DNA of 64,000 bases from Pseudodesulfovibrio aespoeensis Aspo-2 (GTDB taxonomy: Bacteria > Desulfobacterota > Desulfovibrionia > Desulfovibrionales > Desulfovibrionaceae), in NCBI RefSeq assembly GCF_000176915.2, contig NC_014844.1, forward strand, positions 62,001 to 126,000, given 5' to 3'. The position numbers were made by a program, and so were the translations under genes. Of this stretch, positions 44,930 to 53,893 are shown in pieces. The number at the start of each line of letters is the position of its first letter. Positions within the stretch are counted from its first letter, which is position 1. Under the pieces are notes generated by a model. That model made no database searches, had not been told where the DNA came from, and was given only the letters and a program-made list of their open reading frames with translations.

Positions 44930-45619
44930 CTAGCGGACATCCAGATAATTGACTCGCTCGAAGATCGAGAGCTTGCCGCCAACGCCTGCGTTGTATATGC
45001 GCCGGCCCCGTCCTTCGATGAACCGCCGGGCCTCGATGTAGGCCTTTCCCACCAAGTCGAGTCGGGGATGGTGCCAGCGTTTGCCGGGGCCGAAATAGTC
45101 GGGATGGAAGTGGTTGGGGTCTGCTTCTTGAGAGGTGATCTCCGGGCCGGTGGCGTAGCCGGGCACGGCGTAGTCGAAGTCCACGCCGATGAGGTAGATG
45201 GGGTCGCATCCCATGTAGTATGCTAACTGGATGGCGAGATAGGTGACGGTCGAGCCCCAGTAAACCAGTTCTTCGGCATCAGGGGAGAACCGGGGAAATG
45301 TCTCGTAACGCCGCAAGAAATCGACCCAGCAGACATTTTCGCCGCCGCCCAGGCAATAGTTCAAATCTTTTGGCAGGAATTTGCAGTAGGGCAGGGCGTT
45401 GATTTCTTCCGGCGTGTCCTCGGCGACGAAGTTGTCCTCGACGGTGTAATATTTCGGTGTAAACCCGAACTGGTCGATACCGAGGTAAATTCTGTTCATG
45501 CAGAAGTTCACCTTGCCGTCGAGGAACCGGAGGTCCATCTGGTTCAGGCTCGGTCCGTTGCCGACTATCCAGGCGGCCTCGCCAAGGTGGGTGTCTTTGA
45601 AGTCTGTGATATTCAGCAT
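44930..45619 (-). CDS. DUF115/MptE-like glycosyltransferase-related protein, short
   Basis: The 229-aa protein contains only the MptE-like core: AWIVGNGPSLNQMDLRFL, FCMNRIYLGIDQFGFTPKYY, TYLAIQLAYYMGCDPIYLIG and VDFDY. Such short DUF115 proteins occur in surface-glycan clusters and are presumed glycosyltransferases. Its ATG overlaps the stop of the preceding large gene by seven bases. It is the second DUF115-type protein in the window, the other being the long Maf protein at 31399. Confidence 0.8.
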   Translation of the reverse strand: MLNITDFKDTHLGEAAWIVGNGPSLNQMDLRFLDGKVNFCMNRIYLGIDQFGFTPKYYTVEDNFVAEDTPEEINALPYCKFLPKDLNYCLGGGENVCWVDFLRRYETFPRFSPDAEELVYWGSTVTYLAIQLAYYMGCDPIYLIGVDFDYAVPGYATGPEITSQEADPNHFHPDYFGPGKRWHHPRLDLVGKAYIEARRFIEGRGRRIYNAGVGGKLSIFERVNYLDVR

Positions 45620-47733
45620 GAAAGCTCTCCCGGAATGATGTTGTGTGGCTGAGCCGCCTCATGGCTGAGCGGCAGGATTTGCGAGTCGTGCTCTGTGTCC
45701 AGAGTGAGTGTATGCGTGGCTAGGCGGCCTTTGTCCGTGCTTATGAATAGGCGATAGCTGTCGCCGTCCCGTAATACCTGGAAGGTTCTCGCATGGATGG
45801 GCAGTTTGCCCACCACATCGGGTATGTGGAGCGAGTGTCCCATGTGATCGGCCGCGAGATCGTAGACGAAGAGGTTTGGCGGGTAGTTGAGAAAAAGCAG
45901 GTCGCCGCAGATGGAAAAGCCCCTGATGTTTGAGTTACAGATGGGCAGTTGGACCTGCCCCCACGAGCCGTCCGCCAGGGAATACTTGTTCAGGATCGCG
46001 GTTTTGCTAGATGGAAATATCAGTTGATTTCGCCAAAGCGCCCAACCCTCGAAAGGAAAGATGCCGTGGTCCAGATGGAAGAGAGTGTAGGGAAGCCCCT
46101 CGGGAGGGATCTGGATGACGACTGTGGCGTCATTTTCGCGAGTCTGGCAGGCGAGAAGGATATGGTCGCCGAGAAGGAGGAAATCGCTTGGCTCAAGGGT
46201 GTCGCCATTGGCAATGGCGGAAAGATCAAGGTCGGTTTTTTCGACAAGATCGCCAGCGGTGGAGAGGCGGAACAAGGATTTGGCCGCAGGGTCGAGCAGC
46301 CGGATGCCGTCGTCATCGGACCGCATTCGCCCTATGGATTGACAGGAGCTGCTGATTTTCCGCTGCACGAGCCAATCCTTGAGGATGAAGAGCGTGTTGG
46401 TTTCGGGCTCGCTGATGCAGTGTCCGCCATCCTGCAAAGAGGCGATGTCACCGGTTCCCTGTAACGGGCCGAAACCGAAAACCGTGCTGCGACTGATGAC
46501 CAGGCGCGGGCGTCCACTTGTCCTGATGGCCGGAATGCGACGGAAGCGTATGTCCTGCAACAGGTTCCACGCCTGCCGTGTCTCGTTGACAAATGTGGCA
46601 AGCACGCTGTCCAGCGGAGTCTGCCTAGGCCCGACAGCTTCCACGAGTTTCTCGCGCAAGAGGATCTGGCCTTCCATGAGTCTTGGCCGCAAGCGTTCTT
46701 CGGCGAGTTCCAGACGTTCCTGCAGGACTTCAACTGTTGTGTCAGTGACGGTGTCTGGCGAATGCTCAACCAGGAAAACGGCGCTGTCCACCTCGCGGAC
46801 GAAATCGCACAACGGCGGATTCTGGGTGGAGTTTTTATTTTTTTCAAACTGCTTGCAAAGCAAAGCGTAGAGCTCTTTGGAAGAATGCTCCCGGGGAGTG
46901 TGGCCCGAGTGCACGAACACGGGGGGCTGAGCCTGCCTGCCGTGGCACGAATCGTTTTCAACTCGACCGAAAATAGTTTTTGTATCGCATCCTTCTGATA
47001 TGTCGTGGCATTCAAACGATACCTGATGGACCCAGCTGGCCGCCCCTGTGCAGGTTTTTTGCAGTAGGATGGCGCCCAGATATGCATTGTCGCAGTCTGG
47101 CGCGAGGCCGACAGGGCAGTCTGGATCCATGTGGGCAGGGATGTTGTAGAAGAACTCGTCGCAGGCCCCCGGTGCCGCCAGAGAGGCGCGGTACAGGCAG
47201 AGTATGCCCGGCATCGGCGGAGGTTGTATGCGGAGGAATATCTCACCCCGGCCTCGAGCGTTTCTGCGGAATGAGAGAAAGGCCTTGCTCGCCGACTCGT
47301 ACAGCGGGATGGCCCAGGGTTCTCCCCGAGGGGTATTGTGGAAGTCGTCCGGCTGCAAAAGGCGGCGAGCCGTGTTGTTGGTGGGAGCGTCGTAGCGCAA
47401 GGAGCCTATGGCGTACGTCAGGTGCGGGTGCAGGGGGTCAGTGGCCTTTTCGGCAAACGCGCAGTAGCCTTGATAGAACGATTTGCTGAAACCGATGAGG
47501 CCGCAGTTGACCACCGGCAACGCCTGAAATTTCCAGTGCTGGGGGAACGGACAGGAAAAAAGAGGATCGTCATCCTTACGCGGGTCGGGCATAGGGGTAA
47601 AGAATGCGGCCTGAGTGATGGCAAAGCCCACGTGGATGGAGAGTGGATGCGGGACGCTGAGGGAGCTTCTCTCAAGAGAGTAAAGGGTTCCCTCTTGCCG
47701 CTTGGCGCGTTTGAGTGCTGTCGTATGCTGCAT
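45613..47733 (-). CDS. Large protein of unknown function with possible C-terminal beta-propeller
   Basis: I do not recognise this 706-aa protein. Residues 1-~250 are globular and rich in aromatic residues. A helical stretch at ~310-390 includes LQERLELAEERLRPRLMEG. From ~420 on, repeated short strands such as LLLGDHILLACQTREND, GWALWRNQLIFPSS and GFSICGDLLFLNYPPN suggest a beta-propeller. ATG 47733 is chosen, seven bases after the cytidylyltransferase stop; the frame is open to 47850. There is no signal peptide. Its place between a CMP-sugar synthetase and a DUF115 gene implies a glycan role. Confidence 0.65.
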   Translation of the reverse strand: MQHTTALKRAKRQEGTLYSLERSSLSVPHPLSIHVGFAITQAAFFTPMPDPRKDDDPLFSCPFPQHWKFQALPVVNCGLIGFSKSFYQGYCAFAEKATDPLHPHLTYAIGSLRYDAPTNNTARRLLQPDDFHNTPRGEPWAIPLYESASKAFLSFRRNARGRGEIFLRIQPPPMPGILCLYRASLAAPGACDEFFYNIPAHMDPDCPVGLAPDCDNAYLGAILLQKTCTGAASWVHQVSFECHDISEGCDTKTIFGRVENDSCHGRQAQPPVFVHSGHTPREHSSKELYALLCKQFEKNKNSTQNPPLCDFVREVDSAVFLVEHSPDTVTDTTVEVLQERLELAEERLRPRLMEGQILLREKLVEAVGPRQTPLDSVLATFVNETRQAWNLLQDIRFRRIPAIRTSGRPRLVISRSTVFGFGPLQGTGDIASLQDGGHCISEPETNTLFILKDWLVQRKISSSCQSIGRMRSDDDGIRLLDPAAKSLFRLSTAGDLVEKTDLDLSAIANGDTLEPSDFLLLGDHILLACQTRENDATVVIQIPPEGLPYTLFHLDHGIFPFEGWALWRNQLIFPSSKTAILNKYSLADGSWGQVQLPICNSNIRGFSICGDLLFLNYPPNLFVYDLAADHMGHSLHIPDVVGKLPIHARTFQVLRDGDSYRLFISTDKGRLATHTLTLDTEHDSQILPLSHEAAQPHNIIPGELSC

Positions 47734-47740
47734 GGCTTGT

Positions 47741-48460
47741 TCAGGATGCAAGAGGGTAAAGATTGTTTTCCAGAATGTACCGGGCAAGCTCAAAGTCGAG
47801 TTTCGTATCAATATCCACCCGTTCCGCCGGGTCGTTGATACCGTGGACATAAGTACCCCATGTTGGGCGCAGGGGCGAGATCCAATAGCCGTTGAATACT
47901 CCGAGGAAAAAGAGCGAGCCGTGCAGGGAGTTCGGCCAAACCGGTGTCAACGGGCGTTCGTCCTGTCCGTCGCAGATGTAGTAGCGTGTTGCATTGCCTG
48001 AGCTGGTGTGGGCTGTTCGTACGCTCTTGTATCCGGCGTCGAGCTTGGAGAGCAGCATTCGCAGCAGATCGGGTGTTCTGAACGGGCTGGTTGGATAGAG
48101 TTCCGCGCAGAGGTGAAAGGATTCCCCGCGGTTCTCGAACTCCTTGAAGGCGTGATTGATGGCCCCCGCCAAAAGGGAGTCGTCCCGGGCATGCTCCTTT
48201 GGGCGCAGAAACGGCACATCGGCACCAAAGCTGCGGCTCACCTCGGCAATCTCTTCGTCATCCGTAGATACGAACACGCGGTCAAACCCCCCGCAGGCCA
48301 AGGCGGCCTGGATGGTGTGGGCAATGAGAGGTTGGCCGCAAAGATCAAGGACATTTTTACGGCGCAAGCCCTTGGAGCCCCCCCGTGCGGGAATGAACGC
48401 CAGGCGTTTGACCCGGGGAAACAGGACGGGAGGATCGCTGTTCTTGAGCGTTGCGTTCAT
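47741..48460 (-). CDS. CMP-acylneuraminate-type cytidylyltransferase
   Basis: The 239-aa protein has the N-terminal nucleotide loop RLAFIPARGGSKGLRRKNVL, VFVSTDDEEIAEVSRSFGAD, and the CDSxRP-like middle LYPTSPFRTPDLLRMLL. It ends with VDIDTKLDFELARYIL, the usual C-terminal motif of NeuA/PseF/LegF proteins. It activates a nonulosonic or related acid as a CMP-sugar. It heads the seven-gene minus-strand operon. No matching NeuB-type synthase is in the window. Confidence 0.9.
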   Translation of the reverse strand: MNATLKNSDPPVLFPRVKRLAFIPARGGSKGLRRKNVLDLCGQPLIAHTIQAALACGGFDRVFVSTDDEEIAEVSRSFGADVPFLRPKEHARDDSLLAGAINHAFKEFENRGESFHLCAELYPTSPFRTPDLLRMLLSKLDAGYKSVRTAHTSSGNATRYYICDGQDERPLTPVWPNSLHGSLFFLGVFNGYWISPLRPTWGTYVHGINDPAERVDIDTKLDFELARYILENNLYPLAS

Positions 48461-49102
48461 CTTTACAGTCCAGGGATGTTCAATTCTAAAAGCATACAGA
48501 GCAGGGCTGCTCGAAGCTCATGCTGCCGTGGTCCTCTTCAAACAGTAATGGGAAAGAGCCGCCATGACAGGTCTTGGGAGCGGGTTCCCGCGTTGAGAGA
48601 AGCAACATGCATGCCACATGAGTTCCGTTCTTCAGGGGAACTCATCATGACTTGCGATTGGTTCAGGTGTCGATTCTCACGAAACCTCCCGTCGATGGAT
48701 AGAGAAAGGCAATGAAAACGAGTTGTTGGTCATGACGACTTGGGCTTGCCAAGCCTTGTTCACTTGGTGAATAAACGAAAGATGGAACTTTTTGCAAGCG
48801 GCATCGGTTTCGTCCGGTGGTGACAGGAGACGTTGGGTGTGGGAAAAAAGTGCCATTATTCAGTCTTCTCTTTGGAGAAAGCCCGGATGCCCGGTCATCT
48901 CGTTCCTTGGCATGGTTCTTTCAAAGGGAGATGCGGGGAGTCAGATTATTGCCTCCGTATTAAGTAATTGAACGAATTATCCGAAGAAACGATGCAGGTA
49001 AGAAGGTTGGCACAAACCCACGCGCCTTTGTCGCGCCTCGACAGGCATTGAGCTTGCTGACCGGTTCATGAAGCCAGAAAATTTTTGACGAAGGGGGAGA
49101 AC
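48461..49102. other. Divergent 640-bp control region
   Basis: The gap separates two divergent glycan operons and carries no convincing gene. It is richer in A/T than its surroundings, especially at 48950-49000. One perfect inverted repeat, ATGAGTTCC ... GGAACTCAT (48618-48626 and 48637-48645), is the clearest structured element. Promoters for both operons must lie here, but no consensus box could be fixed. Confidence 0.6.
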
Positions 49103-50131
49103 GTGAGCATCATGAGAGTATCTGATGAAGAGTGCGAGCTCTGCGAATACGCGACGTTGTTGGCGTCCAAGGGGTTGTTTCTTGAGGCCCGCGCGATTCT
49201 GGACGGGCTGCGGCTAGAATATGGGGTGTTGTCTCCCGAGGCGCAAACACTGCGCGCTCAGATTCTGCCCGAGGCCGGGGAGGGGGGGCTGGAGGCATCT
49301 GTTGCCCCTCGTCCAGGGGCGGAAGAGTCTGACGTCCCTTGTCCGGCTTGCGGCCTGCCCATGGTCGAGCATGAGCAGGCTTTTGAAAAAGACTGGCTGC
49401 TCTGTCCAGCCTGCTCCCTGTTGATGGCCAGGACTCCGCCAGGTTTGGTGCGCGCCCTTGACCGGGGAGAGGCGGCCGGGGCCATGCAGCCCGGCCATGC
49501 CCTGGTGCATCGGCGCGAGTACACTTTTTGTCGTCGATTTATTGACGGTATGGGCCTGCGCGAGGTGTTGAACTACGGGGTTGGGTGGAGTCTCGTTCCT
49601 GAAGCGTTGCGGGCCCAGGGTGTTGACGCTGTTGGCTGTGATCTTTGGCGGCCGCTCATCGAGCAGCGCAAGCGGGAGCTTGGAGAGGAGTGCTTCTTTC
49701 ACCGGGATGAATTGCCGGATCGTCGTTTTGCCCTGATTTCCGCCTTTGAAGTGTTCGAACATTTTACCGATCCCATGAAGGACGTTGGTGTGCTTGTCAG
49801 ACATCTGGCCGAGAGTGGCGCCATCGTCGGCAGCACGGATTTCTGGCATGGCGGGTTGTTGAGCGCTCACCCGAGCCGCGAACCCTGGTATTGGAAGCAC
49901 GGTGTCCATGTGACGGCCTGGACGTGGCAAAGCATGCGGAACATCGCCGACAGGTTCAACCTTGGGGTGCGTTTTTTCAGAGGCGATTTCGACGAACACA
50001 GCTCCAAGTGCTTCTTTGTCTTGTTCAGGGGAGACGCCTTTGCGGCTTATCTGGATGCGTTGCCCAAGGTACTGCCGGAAGTCTACGGGATGAGCCTGCC
50101 CCTGTCTGTGGGTGTGGCGCAAGGGAGTTGA
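49103..50131 (+). CDS. Class I methyltransferase with N-terminal zinc-ribbon segment
   Basis: The 342-aa protein begins with about 60 residues of helical, TPR-like sequence, then two CPxC pairs (CPACGLPM, CPACSLLM) forming a zinc ribbon. A Methyltransf_23-like domain follows: VLNYGVGWSLVPEALRAQGV in place of the SAM loop, and FALISAFEVFEHFTDPMKDV. GTG 49103 sits behind AAGGGG and is preferred; TTG 49085 and ATG 49112 are alternatives. It opens the plus-strand operon that runs to 58093. Confidence 0.75.
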   Translation: MSIMRVSDEECELCEYATLLASKGLFLEARAILDGLRLEYGVLSPEAQTLRAQILPEAGEGGLEASVAPRPGAEESDVPCPACGLPMVEHEQAFEKDWLLCPACSLLMARTPPGLVRALDRGEAAGAMQPGHALVHRREYTFCRRFIDGMGLREVLNYGVGWSLVPEALRAQGVDAVGCDLWRPLIEQRKRELGEECFFHRDELPDRRFALISAFEVFEHFTDPMKDVGVLVRHLAESGAIVGSTDFWHGGLLSAHPSREPWYWKHGVHVTAWTWQSMRNIADRFNLGVRFFRGDFDEHSSKCFFVLFRGDAFAAYLDALPKVLPEVYGMSLPLSVGVAQGS

Positions 50132-50145
50132 AGAGTGCGCGCGTC

Positions 50146-51216
50146 ATGAAAAAGAAAAGCGTCTCCGTCGTCATCCCGACCTACAATTATGCCCGGTATC
50201 TGCGCGGTGCCCTGGACAGCGTCCTGGCCCAGGAGGCGGACGTTGCACTGGACATCATCGTGGTGGATGACGGGTCCACCGACGACACCGCGAAGGTGCT
50301 GGGTGCCTACCGGGACAGGGTGCGGGTGGTCAGCCAGGCCAATCGCGGGCTTTCGGCGGCCCGCAACCGTGGGATTGCCGAGGCCGGGGGCGATTTTTTC
50401 GTGTTTCTCGATTCCGACGACTTGCTGGCTCCAGGCGCCGTGGCCGGGCAGATGGCGTTTCTTGATCGCAACCCGGACTGCGACGTTGCGGTCAGCCCAA
50501 GCGCGTTCTTTTCCGAAACCAGGGAGGGCCGCCCGGTGGAGGCGGGTCGGTGGAACCTGTTTGCCGACGACCTGGATATCCATCTCTGTCATTTTAACAT
50601 CGCGCCGCCCCATGCTTTCATGATCCGGCGCAAGGCCATGGGCGGGCTTTGTTTCGACGAGACGCTGGGGGCGTGTGAGGACCACTGGTTTTGGCTCGGC
50701 CTGCTTGCTTCGGGTGCGGTTTTTCGGGCCAACCCCAATGCCCTGGTCCATTACCGCCGTCATGCGCAGAGCATGTCTGCGGACACCCTTCGGCAGCACC
50801 GGCATGACGCCCTCATGCATCGCCGGATATTCGACCTGCTCGAACAGCGGCCCGTGGGGTTGCGATCCCGCCTGGGGCTGCGGTATCTGGCCTGTTGCAC
50901 CGGTGCCTTGTGGACATTGCGCCGCATTTGCTGTCAATGTCCGCAGGAAGCTGGCGATCTGGCGCTTGTGGCGACGGGTTGTCTCGACCGGATGGACGTT
51001 CCGGCCAAGCCCTCGGAACTGTCCTGCTGGCTGACCCTGCGGGCCTGGGACGTGCTCAAGGGAATGGACGGCGAACCGCTCGTGCGCGGATTGGGGGACA
51101 GCCTCGCCAGGAGAGCGGGACAGGCTCCGCCCCACGGCGATTCCGGCGAGATGGCGCGGCAGAAGCAGATCGGGCTGCATCTGGCGGCAACGGCTGCAAC
51201 CAGTGTTTCAGACTGA
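50146..51216 (+). CDS. Family 2 glycosyltransferase
   Basis: The 356-aa protein has VSVVIPTYNYARYLRGALDS, IIVVDDGSTDDTAKVLG, RNRGIAEAGGDFFVFLDSDD and the acceptor-side block CEDHWFWLGLLASGAVFR. The last ~100 residues are a separate helical tail. A long frame is open upstream inside the methyltransferase gene, but the GT2 N-terminus fixes the start at ATG 50146. No clear Shine-Dalgarno is close by. Confidence 0.87.
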   Translation: MKKKSVSVVIPTYNYARYLRGALDSVLAQEADVALDIIVVDDGSTDDTAKVLGAYRDRVRVVSQANRGLSAARNRGIAEAGGDFFVFLDSDDLLAPGAVAGQMAFLDRNPDCDVAVSPSAFFSETREGRPVEAGRWNLFADDLDIHLCHFNIAPPHAFMIRRKAMGGLCFDETLGACEDHWFWLGLLASGAVFRANPNALVHYRRHAQSMSADTLRQHRHDALMHRRIFDLLEQRPVGLRSRLGLRYLACCTGALWTLRRICCQCPQEAGDLALVATGCLDRMDVPAKPSELSCWLTLRAWDVLKGMDGEPLVRGLGDSLARRAGQAPPHGDSGEMARQKQIGLHLAATAATSVSD

Positions 51217-51246
51217 GACGATACGAAAAAAAAAGCGGATGCCATC

Positions 51247-52041
51247 ATGAAAAACACCTTTCGCGCCCGGCTCAAGGCGGGCGAGACCCTGTACGGCTCG
51301 TGGCTGACCATCGGCTCCACCACCACGGCGGAGATCGTGGCCGGGGCCGGGTTCGACTGGCTGACCATCGACATGGAGCACAGCGCTATCGGCCTGACCC
51401 TGGCCCAGGAGATGATCCGGGCCGTGGAGCATCAGGGCGTCGTGCCCCTGGTGCGCGTGGGCCACAACCAGCCCAACCTCATCAAGCGGGTCATGGATGC
51501 CGGGGCCGCGGGCGTCATCGTGCCCATGGTCAACACCGCGGACGAGGCCGAGCAGGCCGTGCAGTCTGTCAAGTATCCGCCGCGCGGGTTCCGGGGCGTG
51601 GGGCTGGCCCGCGCCCAGCAGTACGGCTTCGGCTTTGACGAATATCAGGCCTGGAACCGCGACAACAGCGTGGTCATCGTCCAGGTGGAGCATATCAGGG
51701 CGGTGGAAAACCTGGAGGCGATCCTGGCCGTGGACGGCGTGGACGGCTTCATGGTCGGCCCCTACGACCTGTCCGGGTCGCTGGGCATGCCGGGGCGGTT
51801 CGATCACCCGGACGTGGTGGCTGCCCTGGACCGGGTCGAGGCCGTGGCCGCCACCACGGATGCCGCGCCGGGCTTTCATGTGGTCCGCCCTGATCCGGAC
51901 GTGCTCGAAGCCAAGCGGGCCAAGGGGTATCGGTTTCTCTCCTACGGCCTGGACACCTTCTTTCTCGGCTCTGCCGCGCGCCGGGCCGTGGCCGAGGCCA
52001 GGGGGGCTGCCACCGGTCCGGACAACGGGGACAACGCCTGA
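51247..52041 (+). CDS. HpcH/HpaI-family pyruvate aldolase
   Basis: The 264-aa class II aldolase has WLTIDMEHSAIGL, VPLVRVGHN, VMDAGAAGVIVPMVNTADEA, and the metal ligands in VQVEHIRAVEN and FMVGPYDLSGSLG. The family joins pyruvate to aldehydes to make 2-keto-3-deoxy acids. Next to a HAD phosphatase and a CMP-sugar synthetase it may form the ulosonic-acid skeleton, replacing the usual PEP-dependent synthase (inference). Its stop overlaps the next start by one base (TGATG). Confidence 0.9.
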   Translation: MKNTFRARLKAGETLYGSWLTIGSTTTAEIVAGAGFDWLTIDMEHSAIGLTLAQEMIRAVEHQGVVPLVRVGHNQPNLIKRVMDAGAAGVIVPMVNTADEAEQAVQSVKYPPRGFRGVGLARAQQYGFGFDEYQAWNRDNSVVIVQVEHIRAVENLEAILAVDGVDGFMVGPYDLSGSLGMPGRFDHPDVVAALDRVEAVAATTDAAPGFHVVRPDPDVLEAKRAKGYRFLSYGLDTFFLGSAARRAVAEARGAATGPDNGDNA

Positions 52042-52967
52042 TGGACACCATCCTGATCACCACCTCATCCTTTGGCGTGATGGACGCCGCACCGCTCGCC
52101 GCCCTGCGCCGGGCCGGGTATGAGCCTGTGCTCAATCCCCATGGCCGCAAGCTGACCGAGGCCGAGGGCATGGCTCTGCACCAGGAGCACAGCCCGGTGG
52201 GCCTCCTGGCCGGGGTCGAGCCCCTGACGCGCGAGGTCATGCTGGCCGGGGGCAGGCTCAGGGCCATTGCCCGCTGCGGCATAGGCATGGACAGCGTGGA
52301 CGCCGGGGCGGCCCGCGACCTGGGCATTGCCCTGACCAACACCCCGGACGCGCCCACCCAGGCCGTGGCCGAGATCACCCTGGGCGCGATCCTGTGCATG
52401 CTCCGGGGCATCCACAACTCCTGCGCCGGAATCCGGTCCGGCAATTGGGAGCGGCCCATGGGCGTCCTTCTTGCATATCGGACAGTCGGGCTGCTCGGCC
52501 TGGGCCGCATCGGCTCCAGGCTGGCGGAACTGCTGCGTCCCTTCGGGTGTCGGATTCTTGGCCACGATCCGTACGCACCCCCGCCGCAGGGGGTGGAGGC
52601 GGTCGGGTTTGACCAACTGCTGGCCGAGGCGGATCTGCTCAGCGTGCATGTGCCCTATTCCGAGGCCACCCGCCACATCTTGGGCGAGGCGGCCATCCGG
52701 GCCATGAAGCCCGGCGCCTTTGTGGTCAACTACGCCCGCGGCGGGCTGGTGGACGAGGTTGCGCTCGACGCGGCCCTGGCCGAGGGCAGGCTGGCCGGAG
52801 CGGCCATCGACTGTTTCGAGCGCGAGCCGTATGCCGGACCGCTCGTGGACCGGCCAGGCGCAGTGCTGACCGGGCACATCGGCTCCTATGCCCGCGAGGG
52901 GCGCATCATTCAGGAAACCCAGGCGGTGGAGAATCTCTTGAATTCCCTTGCCCGCCCAACAGGGTGA
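52041..52967 (+). CDS. D-2-hydroxyacid dehydrogenase (SerA/PdxB-like)
   Basis: The 308-aa protein has the NAD loop VGLLGLGRIGSRLAELL, catalytic Arg in AIARCGIGMDSVD, the block NYARGGLVDEVALDAALAEG, Glu in DCFEREPY and His in LTGHIGSYARE. It interconverts a 2-keto acid and a D-2-hydroxyacid. The keto-acid product of the preceding aldolase is an obvious candidate substrate, which would make the pair act in sequence. The alternative is oxidation of a precursor. No regulatory ACT domain is present. Confidence 0.9.
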   Translation: MDTILITTSSFGVMDAAPLAALRRAGYEPVLNPHGRKLTEAEGMALHQEHSPVGLLAGVEPLTREVMLAGGRLRAIARCGIGMDSVDAGAARDLGIALTNTPDAPTQAVAEITLGAILCMLRGIHNSCAGIRSGNWERPMGVLLAYRTVGLLGLGRIGSRLAELLRPFGCRILGHDPYAPPPQGVEAVGFDQLLAEADLLSVHVPYSEATRHILGEAAIRAMKPGAFVVNYARGGLVDEVALDAALAEGRLAGAAIDCFEREPYAGPLVDRPGAVLTGHIGSYAREGRIIQETQAVENLLNSLARPTG

Positions 52968-52993
52968 ATAAGAGGGTGAACACGGGGGTGAGC

Positions 52994-53890
52994 ATGAAAG
53001 TTCTGGTGACAGGCGGGTCCGGTTTTCTCGGCAGCCACGTGGCCGACGCCCTGAGCGACGCCGGGCACGAGGTGACCATCTTCGACGCCGTGGCCTCGCC
53101 CTGGCTGCGCGCCGATCAGGCGATGATCCTTGGCGACCTGCTCGACCGCGACGGGCTGGCCAAAGCCGTGCAGGGCATGGACGCGGTCTACCATTTCGCG
53201 GGCATCGCGGACATCGAGGACTGCGCCAAGTCGCCGATGACCACGGCCAGCGTCAACATCCTGGGCACGGTGGGGCTGCTCGACTGCTGCGTGGCGGCAC
53301 AAGTGGGCCGGTTCGTCTTTGCCAGCTCGGCCTATGTCTTCAGCGAGGCCGGGTCCTTCTACCGCACCAGCAAGCGGGCCTGCGAATCCTTTATCGAGGA
53401 CTATGCCAAGCGCTACGGGCTCAAATACACCTGCCTGCGCTACGGCTCCCTGTACGGCCCCCGCGCCGACCAGCGCAACAGCATCCACTCCCTGCTCAGG
53501 CAGGCTGTGGAGACCGGCGCCATCACCTACCACGGCAACGGCGACGAGCTGCGCGAGTTCATCCACGTCTTTGACGCGGCCAGGAGCAGCGTGGAGATTC
53601 TGGCCCCGGAGTTCGAAAACCAGAACGTCATCCTGACCGGGGTGGAAAAGATGACCTACCGCGAACTGCTGGAGATGATCCGCGAGATATTCGGCGGTCG
53701 GGTGGAGCTGAACATCCTGCCCTCGGACCGCGCGGCCCACTACCGCATCACCCCGTATTCCTTTGCCCCCAAGCTGGGGCGCAAGCTGGTCAGCAACCTG
53801 TTCGTGGATTTCGGCCAGGGGCTTTTGCACTGCATCGACGCCCTGCACGGCGAACAGGTGGCGCGCCAGCAGCGCGAGGATGGGGAATAG
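52994..53890 (+). CDS. NAD-dependent sugar epimerase/dehydratase (extended SDR)
   Basis: The 298-aa extended SDR has VLVTGGSGFLGSHVADALSD, YHFAGIADIEDCAK and the active-site YRTSK preceded by FASSAYVFSEAG. Such proteins act on nucleotide sugars at C4, C5 or C6. It is shorter than typical dehydratases. ATG 52994 is preceded by GGGGGTGAG; the frame is open a little further upstream. The substrate cannot be read from sequence. Confidence 0.85.
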   Translation: MKVLVTGGSGFLGSHVADALSDAGHEVTIFDAVASPWLRADQAMILGDLLDRDGLAKAVQGMDAVYHFAGIADIEDCAKSPMTTASVNILGTVGLLDCCVAAQVGRFVFASSAYVFSEAGSFYRTSKRACESFIEDYAKRYGLKYTCLRYGSLYGPRADQRNSIHSLLRQAVETGAITYHGNGDELREFIHVFDAARSSVEILAPEFENQNVILTGVEKMTYRELLEMIREIFGGRVELNILPSDRAAHYRITPYSFAPKLGRKLVSNLFVDFGQGLLHCIDALHGEQVARQQREDGE

Positions 53891-53893
53891 CCC

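Noticed and set aside
48905-48919. TGGCATGGTTCTTTC as a sigma-54 promoter
   Set aside because: The -12 element reads TTTC and lacks the needed GC; a second TGGCAC at about 49010 also has no -12 match.
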